In this document: positions 11,656 through 21,700 of the stretch, piece after piece
Numbering within the stretch: position 1 is the first letter of the stretch
How the letters are laid out: each line of letters begins with the position of its first letter
Assembly (NCBI GenBank): GCA_027575765.1
Contig: JANBPT010000237.1
Location: 1-51,868, forward strand
From: Tieghemiomyces parasiticus
Lineage: Eukaryota > Kickxellomycota > Dimargaritomycetes > Dimargaritales > Dimargaritaceae
Reading direction: 5' to 3'
Length of the DNA: 51,868 bases
Position numbers and translations under genes: made by a program
The notes under the pieces: model-generated
What the model was told of the DNA's origin: nothing
Databases searched by the model: none
The model's input: only the letters and a program-made list of their open reading frames with translations

Positions 11656-14600
11656 TTATTTGCTGAGCTTCAGCTGGGCAAACCGCGTGGCGGCCTCGCA
11701 CACCTCGTCCATCTTGTCAATGGACTCGCCGCTTCCCTGGGCAGACTCGTCCTTGCCTCCGCACTTACCACCCACAATCTCCTTGACGACGTTGGCCCAC
11801 TCGATGGCCTTGAGGCCCTCGCCGACAAGGCTCTTGGGAACGATGCACTGGTGGGCGAGCCGGCCGCTGGCCGGGTCAGCCGATACAAAGTAGGCAGCCT
11901 TGGTCTTCAGGGACTTGACGTGCTGGGCAGCGCCAGATAGGGCCTTGCCGTTACCGTCCACGTCCAGACGGCAGACGTAGAATGGGGCGTCCGGATGGGC
12001 GGCAATAGCTGCCTGGACTTCCTCGACAGCCTGCTTGACCTGATTGGCCTTGCGGGCCTTATCGGCGTCGTCGAACCGCTTCTTGGCGGCGTCGTAGCGG
12101 GCGCGGAGGTCGGCCTTGACGGACACCGAAATGGTAGCGGCGTTGAGCTCGGGCCCTAGCGCCTTAAGGGCGGTGTCGAGGTCAGCGCCGGATAGGCTGG
12201 TGAGACGCTCGACCTGGGTGGTGAGTTCGCGTTCGAGGGCCTGAGCGCGCAGGGCCTCCTCGCCCGTCACGGCCACAATGCGGCGGATACCCTTGGCGAT
12301 GGAGGTCTCCTCGATGATGAGCAGCCGCTTGATTTCGCCCGTGCGGGCCACGTGGGTCCCGCCGCAAAACTCGATGGAGTGGGCCCCCCACTTGGGGTTG
12401 GCAATGTCCTTAAGCAGGTGGTCCACGTCGGCGCCCACCGACACCACACGGACCGGGTCCGGGTAAACCTCGCCGAACACGGCACGAAGGCCGTGGATGG
12501 CCTTGGCGACGGTCAGCGGTACCTCCTGGGAGTACACAGGGTAGTCCTGGTCGATGAACCGGTCGCACGCCTGTTCAATGGCGCGGCACTGGGCCGGGGT
12601 TAGCGCAGACTTGTAGCTGTAATCGAAGCGGAACTTCTCGGGGGCCACCAGAGAACCCTTCTGGTCCAGGGAATCCGACTGCAATACCTCGCGCAGGGCG
12701 TAGTTGAGCAGATGGGTGGCGGTATGGTTGTGTCGGAGCGGGGCGCGGCGCGCCTCGTCGTACGTGCACTCCACAGTGGCGCCCGTGGCCAGCTGGCCGT
12801 ACTTGAGGTAGCCAATGTGCAGCACGTAGCCACCAAAGACCTGGACGTCCTCCACAATAAACTCGGCATCCCCGCTTTCCGTCAGCAAGTTGCCAGTATC
12901 GTACTCCTGGCCACCCTGCTCAGCGTAAAAGTTGGTGCGGTCCAGGAGGACCCCGAAGGTGGACACGTCACCGCCGGTGGCCAGAGAGTCGGTCACGCGG
13001 TCCACGAACCCGCCCTGGTGGTAGAGGGCCAGGACCCGGGCGGCCAGGCCGCCGGTGCGGCCGTACTTGGCGCTATCGTCGGTCTTGGGTACAGCGTCGG
13101 CATCGAGCTTGCCCAGTGCGTGGACGTCGAGGGCCACCTGTTGGCCGCCGTGCGCGCCCTTGCCACGGTTGGCGCGCGACAAGGTCTTGGCGCGAGTTTG
13201 CTCGCGCTCAAACTCCACCTCGTCGACCCGCAGGCCGTTCTCCTCGGCCATGATGCGGGTCAGATCCACGGGGAAGCCGTACGTGTCGTAGAGACGCCAC
13301 ACGTCGGCACCCGACACTATATCGGACCCGGCCTCGCGGGCCTGGGTGATGCAGGTCAGGAACAGCTTCTCGCCACGGTCCAGGGTGCGGTTGAAGGAGG
13401 CCTCCTCGTCGTTGAGAATTTCCTTGACGGTATCCACCTTGCGCGTGATCTCCGGGAAGGCGTCTCCCATATGAGCCACGACGACGTCGACCAGGCTGGA
13501 GAAGAAGGTACCCAGCTGGGCATCAAACTTCTTGCGGGCATAACGAGCCCCGCGGCGGAGGATGCGGCGCAGGACGTAGCCGCGGCCCTCGTTGGAGGGC
13601 ACACCGCCGTCGCTGATGGCGAAGGTCAAGGTGCGGATGTGGTCGGCCACCACGCGGTAGGCCAGATCCAAACCGTCAACATCGTCGGCGCCCACGTGGC
13701 CAGTGTAGGGCCGGGCGCCCGTACGCTCTTGTATGGCCGCGAAAAGGGGGGTGAAAAGGTCAGTGTCGTAGTTGGAGCGCTTGTCCTGCATCACAGACAC
13801 CAACCGCTCCAGACCAAGCCCGGTATCAATGTGACGGTTGGGCAGCGGGCGGAGTTGGCCGTCAGCCTCGCGGTTGTACTGGATGAAAACGAGGTTCCAG
13901 ATCTCCAGCACGTCCGGGTCGTCCAAGTTGACCAGACCGGCGGCGTCGCGCCCACCGATTCGGTCGAAATGGATTTCACTGCACGGACCGCATGGGCCCT
14001 GGTCTCCCATCTCCCAAAAGTTGTCCTTGCAATCGAAGGGCAGAAGGCGGGCCGCGTCCACGCCCAGAGATAGCCAGATGTCCCGGGCCTCTAGGTCGGG
14101 GGCCAGGCCCTGCTTCTCGTCACCGCCAAAGTACGTCACATAGAGACGGTCGGCGGGCAGTTTGAAACGGACAGTCAGCAGTTCCCAGGCCATCTTGATC
14201 GCCTCGGTCTAGATGGTTGTGGCGTTAGTGGGCAAAGAGTGTGATGAACAATAAGGGTGAGTCTCCAGACAGTACATTGGAACGGGCAAGGATAATAGGG
14301 GGCCCTGAGCGTCGACCGGCAAGTCCTTTCATACCACTTTTCTGCCACCCACCTTAAAATAATCGCCAAAAGACCAGTTGCCCAGCATCTCAAAGAACGT
14401 GTGGTGGTAGACATCCTTGCCGACGTCGTCCAGGTCGTTGTGCTTGCCACCGGCACGGATGCACTTCTGGCTGTTGACGGCACGCTTCAGCTTGGCGAAG
14501 TCGGAGGCCGGGTCAACGGTGCCCAGAAAGATGGGCTTGTACTGATTCATACCAGCATTGCTAAATAGCAGGGTCGGATCGTCGTGCGGAATGGTCGATG

Positions 14601-14697
14601 AGGACGGTACAAAGGAGTGGCTGTACTTGTCCTGGAAGAAGCTGATGAACTCGGACCGTACCCGCTTAGCGGTCCACTCGGAGGCCGGGGCAGTCAT
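11656..14697 (-). CDS. ALA1: Alanyl-tRNA synthetase
   Basis: Class II synthetase charging tRNA-Ala. Two exons on the minus strand (14697-14353 and 14208-11656) give 965 residues, the usual eukaryotic length. The intron 14352-14209 runs GTGGGT...CTAG in phase 0 and joins YFK to [12 protein letters not shown], which matches the family exactly. The N-terminal catalytic domain shows [19 protein letters not shown], the [15 protein letters not shown] region and the [13 protein letters not shown] segment. The editing domain carries [13 protein letters not shown] and CGGTHV, the zinc-binding pair of motifs. The C-terminal C-Ala region ([18 protein letters not shown]) is complete. I take ATG 14697 for the cytosolic form. 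The same frame stays open for 53 codons upstream without an ATG (see findings). Confidence 0.97.
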
Positions 14698-15513
14698 GAC
14701 GTTGGAGGGAAGGGGTGAAGGAGGAAGCCGTAAAGGGTGTGAAATGAAGTGCAGATTAGGGTAAATGAAGGATCCGCCGGAAAAAAAGGGGGGTCGGATC
14801 AGTAGAGAGCGGCTTTGACAGGGAAGTATGTTCGGGGCACGGGATCCGGGGAGCGGTCAAATAACATGCGAGCGGGTGGTAACAGTGTGGGGACGATAAG
14901 TGGCAATAGGCCAAAGCTCTGTGTGCGACGACGGCTGGGCATGATGGTGAGTTGGGCCTGGGTCGGCCTGATGTGGGTCTGTGGCGCGAACCTTTTTTGT
15001 AAAAATAATAGGCCGGGCAGAAAAGTGACTGCTGAGTCACCAGGAAAGTGACCAATATTGAACGGTCCATCTCGCTGAATCCAGTTTATGCGCCAGCCAT
15101 GGTAACCTGAAAGAAAAGTAGCCAACATTTAAGCAATAGGTAGCGGCCATGCAGGAGGGATGACGCGGGGCTACTGACGATGCGGCCCGGTCGTTCGTCA
15201 GCTACACAGGTTTATCCGGCCGTGGGACTCAACTGTTAGCACGTCTCGTCATTGTTTGCCTAAGGGCCTGTAAAGGTAAGGCACTTGGTTGTGCTGACCG
15301 TCAATAGCGCATGTCGATGATGTTAACTGCACCTATCACGAACGCCTAGGCCAAGGAGTCGAGACGAACCCTGTTTGCCTACAGGGCGGTTCGTGTGTCA
15401 CTACATAAATGTGCCACTGTATCGAATCAAAACCGTTTAATTAAAAATGTAGGGAGGGCTGGTATGTACCCAGGGATATAACCGCCACCGGCCCCGGGGA
15501 TAAGATGCGTGCT
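14698..15513. other. AlaRS promoter/5' leader and uS9m upstream spacer
   Basis: No separate gene recognised. Bases 14698-14856 are open in the AlaRS frame on the minus strand and may encode a non-AUG extension. A hairpin-forming sequence lies at 15365-15393. AT-rich DNA at about 15410-15480 is the 3' flank of the uS9m gene. Confidence 0.45.
15365..15393. repeat. Short inverted repeat (hairpin)
   Basis: CGAAC and CCTGT on the left pair with ACAGG and GTTCG on the right around a short TTGCCT-type loop, with a few unpaired bases on the right arm. It lies about 120 bases beyond the stop of the uS9m gene, between two genes on the minus strand. It could be an RNA or DNA hairpin of unknown role, or chance. 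Confidence 0.4.
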
Positions 15514-16485
15514 CTAACGCTTGACCCAGGTGTACTTCTTGCGAGCCTTGGGCTGGCCAGTCTTCTTACGTTCGACCATACGCGGGTCACGCTTGAGACC
15601 GTTGTCCGCCGCGAGGGTCTCTTTGAATTCCGGGGTGTGGCGGGCTAAGGCGCGGGCGATGGCCAGGGCGATGGCCTCCGACTGGCCGGTGGTACCGCTG
15701 CCGCGGACCTTGCACCACACGTTGTATTGACCCAGTGACCGAGTCTTTTCGAACGGGTGGATGACGGCCTCACGAGGCACGGCGCCGACGAAGTAGTCCG
15801 CCAGCGGTCGGCCGTTGATAATAATGTGCCCCTCTCCCTCGACGAGCCAGACCCGTGCCTGGGCCTCCTTGCGCCGGCCGAGTGCGTAGGTCCGGCCCTC
15901 GTCATCTAGTTCGGCCTCCGGGATGGCAGCCACCGTCTTGTCCATGGAGCGGGCCATGAACGGACGGAGGTAGGTGCGCACCTCGGCGGGCTTCGGGTCC
16001 AGGCTGAGCAGCCAGTGGAGCCGCATCAGGAGGTTGTGGTATTGGCCCTCGCGCAGCTTCAGGTCGTACCGAATCCCGAGTTCCTTGCGGTCCAGGAACG
16101 GCTCGGTGAATTGCTTGTAGATCTCCTTTGGGGCATCCTTGACACTCAGACCCTGCTGCTTAAGCTTGTCCAATTCGAACATGAGCCGCGTTGTCGCGTC
16201 GGTGTCGGAGAGTACCGGGTGGTTGAGCGCGTGGATGTGGCGGTGGACTAGAGCGTTGACACCGACAAGTAAGTCGTTGTAGCCCACGTTGCCCGTAAAG
16301 TAGGTCGCCGAGACGGGTCGCTCGCGGAGCTGGACCTTCCGGGTTTTAAGACCGGAGTCGACGATTGAGAGCCGCGGGTTAGTGGTGCTCAGCGTGCGGA
16401 CGGCCGGAGAGGCCAGGCGGAGAGCGAGATCCATGCCGGGACGCCGCGCGCGGCCCAGGGCTGGGAGGGCGGCGGCCAGTAACAT
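15514..16485 (-). CDS. MRPS9: Mitochondrial small-subunit ribosomal protein uS9m
   Basis: Component of the mitochondrial 30S-type subunit. A single exon encodes 323 residues from the ATG at 16485; an open extension upstream reads like pyrimidine-rich leader rather than protein. The N-terminus (MLLAAALPALGRARRPG) is rich in Arg and Ala without acidic residues, as for a mitochondrial presequence. The C-terminal third is uS9: GRRKEAQARVWL, INGRPLADYF, GSGTTGQSEAIALAIARAL, and the basic tail RDPRMVERKKTGQPKARKKY ending in VKR, which in uS9 reaches the decoding centre. The long N-terminal region is typical of fungal mitochondrial S9. Confidence 0.95.
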   Translation of the reverse strand: MLLAAALPALGRARRPGMDLALRLASPAVRTLSTTNPRLSIVDSGLKTRKVQLRERPVSATYFTGNVGYNDLLVGVNALVHRHIHALNHPVLSDTDATTRLMFELDKLKQQGLSVKDAPKEIYKQFTEPFLDRKELGIRYDLKLREGQYHNLLMRLHWLLSLDPKPAEVRTYLRPFMARSMDKTVAAIPEAELDDEGRTYALGRRKEAQARVWLVEGEGHIIINGRPLADYFVGAVPREAVIHPFEKTRSLGQYNVWCKVRGSGTTGQSEAIALAIARALARHTPEFKETLAADNGLKRDPRMVERKKTGQPKARKKYTWVKR

Positions 16486-17009
16486 GGTGAAGAGGTATGG
16501 GTAATGAAAAGGTGGTAAAAAGTATAGAGGCAGAAACCAGGAATGGAATGCGGTTAGATCAAGGTGCCAAGGGACGACAAAGTACGCGGAATCCACACTG
16601 CAGAGGGAGGGGGTCCGGTCCTAGGGATCTGGCGGTGGGGCAGGATCTGCGCGTAGCAGAGGTTAGCAGCATCCGCCCGCTCCATCGCGAGAATCGTTGG
16701 CACTGGCCCCCTCCTCCTTTGTGTGTGCTCAACCCAGTTGGTCAAGTGGGAATTGCCCAGGCTGGTAAGGGAGGCGCGGGCGGCAATGCATACCACACAC
16801 AACCGCTGCCGCTCTTGGTCTCGAAGACATTTCCGGCTTGGCTCATTCGGCGCTAGGTGGGTCGTGCGCGAACCATTTTTTTTTGGGGGGGAGGACATTG
16901 CGCTGGGCACACTCCCCTCATTGTTCCTTGCAACCTTTATTCTGTTACCCGACAGCTTCGACCCTACATTTATTATTCATATGCCTCGGCCGGGTTCCCG
17001 ACGTTCGCC
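16486..17009. other. Divergent promoter region, uS9m / ankyrin gene
   Basis: A 524-base shared upstream region between uS9m (-) and the F-box-like/ankyrin gene (+). It contains runs such as T8G8 at about 16876-16892 and an AT-rich stretch near 16962-16980. No gene is seen. Confidence 0.5.
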
Positions 17010-17906
17010 ATGGCCGCTAGCCCGGGATCGATCCGGCCTCGCGCACCGCCGCTACCCCAGAAACGAGATATGCTGACCACCTTACCGTACGAAGTCCTCT
17101 CACGTATCTTTATCCTGTCGCGCAATTCGCAATTCACCCTCATTAATATTCAGTGCCGGGCTGTCACGCTCGATACCCGTAACCGGTGCCGGTGGTTGCT
17201 GCAACGCAACCGGCAGGACGCCGGCCGGGCCCTCCGGAGCGCTCTGTGCTGGGGCTTTTGTGGTCTAGCGGAGGTGGAGCGCCTGGAAATGATGTGGCTG
17301 CGTCATCAGGGCCTCACCACTTCCCAACTTGAGGTATACTCGGACCCGTCCCGCCAGCTATCGGTGGGTAGTCCCGCCGCCAAGCGGCGACGGCTGGCGC
17401 TGGCCGATTCGCCGCCGCCTGCCCCGGACGGCCCGCTTCCGTCCGCCACCACTCACGACAGTACCACGACCCCTGGCCTGCACCCAGCACTTCGTGAGTT
17501 TTACGCCACCTGCCGGCTATCTCGGGCGCTGTTCCAGGTGACTGACCTGAGCGACACGGCCCTCGCTTTCGTACTGACCATGCTCGACCGCGGCGTGTCG
17601 GCTGGCCAGCCCAACGGGTTCCCGCTCGTCAAATCCTCCCAGATCAATAACGTGGCCATGGTCCGCATCCTCCTCAATCATGGCGCGGACCCCAACTGCA
17701 AGGGCGGGATGGCACTCAAATTGGCCGCTGGGAAGGGCCACTATGATGTGGTTCGGCTCTTGTTGAAGCAGGGTGGGGTTCCTGGTAACGAAGCCCTGCG
17801 GTTCGCGATCGCCAACGGGCATTTTCGGGTGGCCAAGTTACTAATGAAGCACGGTGCCGTGCCCGACATGGAAACCCTGCGGATCATAAACCGCAACCAG
17901 CCGTAG
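17010..17906 (+). CDS. F-box-like and ankyrin-repeat protein
   Basis: A single exon encodes 298 residues. The N-terminus has an F-box-like helix pair (LTTLPYEVLSRIFILS, residues 22-37), the signature by which SCF ubiquitin-ligase adaptors bind Skp1, though it is weak. A basic cluster (AAKRRRLALA) lies mid-protein. The C-terminal 100 residues hold about three ankyrin repeats, seen in VRILLNHGADPNCKGG, LAAGKGHYDVVRLLLKQGG and AIANGHFRVAKLLMKHGAVPD. Ankyrin repeats bind proteins, so a substrate adaptor is a fair guess, not a demonstrated role. The ATG at 17010 has a good context (gcc before ATGG). The protein ends soon after the last repeat. Confidence 0.75.
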   Translation: MAASPGSIRPRAPPLPQKRDMLTTLPYEVLSRIFILSRNSQFTLINIQCRAVTLDTRNRCRWLLQRNRQDAGRALRSALCWGFCGLAEVERLEMMWLRHQGLTTSQLEVYSDPSRQLSVGSPAAKRRRLALADSPPPAPDGPLPSATTHDSTTTPGLHPALREFYATCRLSRALFQVTDLSDTALAFVLTMLDRGVSAGQPNGFPLVKSSQINNVAMVRILLNHGADPNCKGGMALKLAAGKGHYDVVRLLLKQGGVPGNEALRFAIANGHFRVAKLLMKHGAVPDMETLRIINRNQP

Positions 17907-18726
17907 TGGCCGGGTTTGGGAAATTGAGGGGGAGGGTGACCATGTCGATTGTAATATTGTTTCTGTTTGCTTTTTATGCGATCGTTCTCACAATAACCCA
18001 TTATCTGACCTGCTATAATGCACATGGATCCTTTCATTGACGATCTGTCGTGGCCGTCGAACGCTGACTGATCTATCGATGGACAATTGGGCGGAAGTAT
18101 GAGAACAGAGCGTCAGCTGTCATTGATATGTAAAACATGGACAAGACGAGCGAGTGGGGCAGCAAGGACCGCCAATTCGAGTGAATGACAGCGGCAGGGG
18201 GATAGAGTGAAGACCCTAACCTGCTCGCGTGTAGTGAGAAAGCAAAGGCGGAGGACCGTCCCATAGTCACGAACCGCCAGTGGCCGCCAGCGGCCGTTGG
18301 TATTGTTTATGTGTTATTTTTTTTCTTCCCCTCACTCGTAACACTCGCCGTGCTCGCCAGCCGACCGGCACACTCGGTATGGGGAGCACAAAGCTACCCA
18401 ACCCACCGCCAAGTCTGCAACTTTTACTTGTTTCCATTCGACCCATCCTGGTCCGTCCTCATTCCTGGCGCCTCGCCGTTAGGTTCCTCAGTGCCTTCCC
18501 CCTTTGCCAGGCCACACCTGCGCCGCGCTTTGCTGGGTTCTCCCGCCCCTCAGCACCTCCTTTGGACTCCGCCAACTTTATTACCCTATCCTGCTCACGC
18601 ACTTCGCTCCAAGAGGTGTTTACCTCCAGCCGTCCGCCCTACCCTGCCCATCCTCCACCGCATTCGGCCCCGTCGCTAAACCCCGCCCGGCGTGTCAGTG
18701 CTCCTCTGGTACATTAGTCGCCCGCC
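17907..18726. other. Intergenic region before the Cdc15-like kinase
   Basis: 820 bases with no gene recognised. The left part is mixed. From about 18300 to 18700 it is strongly pyrimidine-rich on the plus strand and is probably promoter and 5' UTR of the kinase. Open frames here are translations of CT-rich DNA (Pro/Ser-rich) and are not convincing. Confidence 0.5.
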
Positions 18727-21700
18727 ATGACCGTCGTGCAGCAGTACCAACTGGGCGACTGCATCGGCAAGGGCGCCTTCGGGACTGTGTTCCGCGGTCT
18801 GAGCCTCGAGAGCGGCAAGGTGGTGGCCGTCAAGCAGATACCCCTGCGCAACGTGGCGGCCAGTACCCGTCCAGCTGAGCGGGACCGCCCGCCGGGCCGC
18901 CCACGGGCAGGGTCCGTCTCCACCTTTGCCGCGCAAACCATCGACACCTGCCTGGCCGAGGTGGCCATCCTCAAGAAGCTACGCCACGACAACGTGGTGC
19001 GGTACCTCGGCTTTGTACGGACAACCGATCATGTCTACCAGATCCTCGAATACTGCGAGAACGGGTCCCTGCGGTCTATCTACAAGCGGTTCGGCCGGTT
19101 CCCTGAACACCTCGTCGGGGTATACCTCGGTCAGATCCTGGCCGGTTTAGCCTACCTTCATGACCAAGGGGTGATCCACCGGGACATCAAGGGTGCCAAT
19201 ATTCTATCCACCAAAACGGGCCAGATCAAACTCACAGACTTTGGCGTGTCGACCTTGGTCGGCGACGACGACGCCCACTCGGTTGGGTCACCTTACTGGA
19301 TGGCCCCCGAGGTGGTTGAGCTCCACGGGGTTACTACCGCGGCCGACATTTGGAGCCTCGGGTGCACAGTACTAGAATTGCTGCAGGGCGAACCACCCTA
19401 CGGTCAACTGTCTACCATGGCCGCCCTGTTCCGCATGGTCCAGGATCCGCACCCGCCCTTCCCGACACCGTCGTCGCCGACGGTACAGCACTTTTTGCGG
19501 CAGTGTTTTCCCAAGGCCCCCCATCAGCGCGCCACGGCCCGCGAACTGCTAAACCACTCCTGGATCCGGCGGTGTACTCGCTCGGACAGCCGGTCCGACA
19601 CCGTGCGCGAAGGGACCGCCAGTCATACATCGTTTCAGGAGGCCATACGGACCGTCCAGCAGTGGAATGACGCTCTGAGCCGGCCAGTGACCACTCCCGC
19701 CTCGGCAGGGCCCGACCCACTCGATACCAACAAACACAACATCGCTCGTTACCGGTCGCCCGACTCCAAAGGTGACAGCTGGGACCATGATTTTGACGAC
19801 CTGACCAATCTGACCCCCAGTAATTTGCGCCCCACCGATCGCGTCCTGGACCTGGCTCTGTCGCCGAGTTTTGCCTCCATGTCCGACCCGGCGGACTCCG
19901 TGACCGTCCCTGCCACCTCCCCAACGTCCCGGGGGTCCAGCCATTCTGCGGTCTGGCCCGCTTCTTTGGGCTCTGTGGGCCCCTTATCACCGACGGCCTC
20001 GATCCGGCCCACTAGTCCGTCGTCGTCAGTGGCTCCAGGCCACCCGGCGACCAACCTCAGCCACACGTTTCGGGCCAACGCCCGGCCGTGTCCGCCCGAC
20101 CCGCCTGCTCGCGACAATTGGGACGCAGACTACGATATCCCCGAATCGGACCTCCGGAACCGACTTGACCTAGCCGAGTCCCGCCAGCCACTACGGCGGA
20201 CGAACACCGGCCAGTCCTTTTCCAGTCAACACGACGGGTCCATGTCCTCGACTCTCTACCATGGTGACCACCATCAGCCGTCGTTCGCGGTCGCTGCAGC
20301 CGACGCCGCCTTCCACCACCGCTCGTCCACCTTGGTTGTTGATCCACACCGACCAGCCTCCGCTAACGACTCCTCCACCCGGTCTGCGTCGTCAGATAAA
20401 TCGACAGACCCACTGGCCGCCTACGCACCCTTCATCTCACCAACCTCGTCTGGCCCGCCGACTGCGACCTCCATTTCCACAACCGACGCTGCCACGTCTC
20501 TCGCCAATACGGGCCTCTCATTTCCGTCCGCTTCCTCCCGGGGCTTTTCAGGCGGGAGCCGTCCCCAAGCGGGCCGCCAGGTGAGTTTTAGCTTCTACAC
20601 GGACGGTTCGGACGATCGGGCCCTTCGGACCACTGAAAGTCCTGCAGCACGTGACGGGGAAGTAGTCGTCCCGGACTCCCTCCTGCTAAGCAATCAGCGT
20701 CTAGACCAGGTGCGTCGGGAGCGGGCCCGTGCCCGCGCCCAATCCATGAGCGCCCTACCTCGCCCCACGCTGCGCCCGCCCGATCTGGGCATAAGTACCC
20801 CGGCCCGTGGCGCCTCACCGTGCGACAGCGCCGTCGATGCCGTTGACCTAGCGGTGTCAGCGAACTCAGAAGCTGCCGGCGTGAGCCCCGCGCTGGAACA
20901 GCTCGAAAAGACCATGGCAGCGCTCGGCGATCCCATCGGAACCCCAACTACCATCATACAGGGCAGCCATACGTTAGCCACCCTGGTCGCCCAAAATCCG
21001 AATGCTCGCATCGCTTTCACAGACGGTACGCACCTGCTCACACTGCTCGGTCTCCTCGACCGGACCACTGACCCAGAAGCCCGTGGTGCCGTAGTGGGTC
21101 TCCTTAATCTCTTGGCCGACAATCAGCCGGCTGTCCACGCGCTGATATGCCAAAGCGGCGGAGTGGCGACCCTCCTCCGGGTCCTTGGTGATTCTACCCG
21201 GATGGGTAACGAGACAGCCGGGGACGCGACTGACATTGCCCGCCGGGAACTACTCCTCGAGACGGCCTACTTCTGTAAACTGCTTTGCGTGGGGGACGAG
21301 GCGGGCGAGGGCTCGCGCTCCGCATTCGCGGCAGCGGGAGGTCTCGCGGCAGTTGTCCACCTCCTCCGCACCGACGCCTTTTCCGCTGACCAGTGCGAGT
21401 TGGTTTGGGTGACGATCGATATCATGGCCGCGCTCGTCGATTCGGCAGACCCCGCCACCCGAGATCTGACGGTGCGGACCCTTGTGTACCATGGCGTACT
21501 GGAACCCCTGGCCCACGCGTTTTACCGGTTCGCCGCCCTACAACGTGAGGCGCATTACCTTCACAAGATGGCCGGACTCCTGTTGACGCTGGCCCGGACC
21601 ACCAGCAGCGGAGTCCTGCCGGCTGGGGGTCGGGAAGATCCGGCCCGTACCGCCTGGCTAACCCCGGCGGTTGTTAAACGCGTGGTTAAGACCATGCGGG

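Noticed and set aside
12712..14073. Very long open frame (453 codons) on the plus strand
   Set aside because: It lies exactly antisense to AlaRS. Its Gly/Val/Ala/His-rich translation is the mirror of GC-biased codons, with no family signature.
14756..15128. Two overlapping minus-strand frames upstream of AlaRS
   Set aside because: Both are out of frame with AlaRS and overlap each other, with leader-like composition. Only the third, ATG-less frame is continuous with AlaRS.
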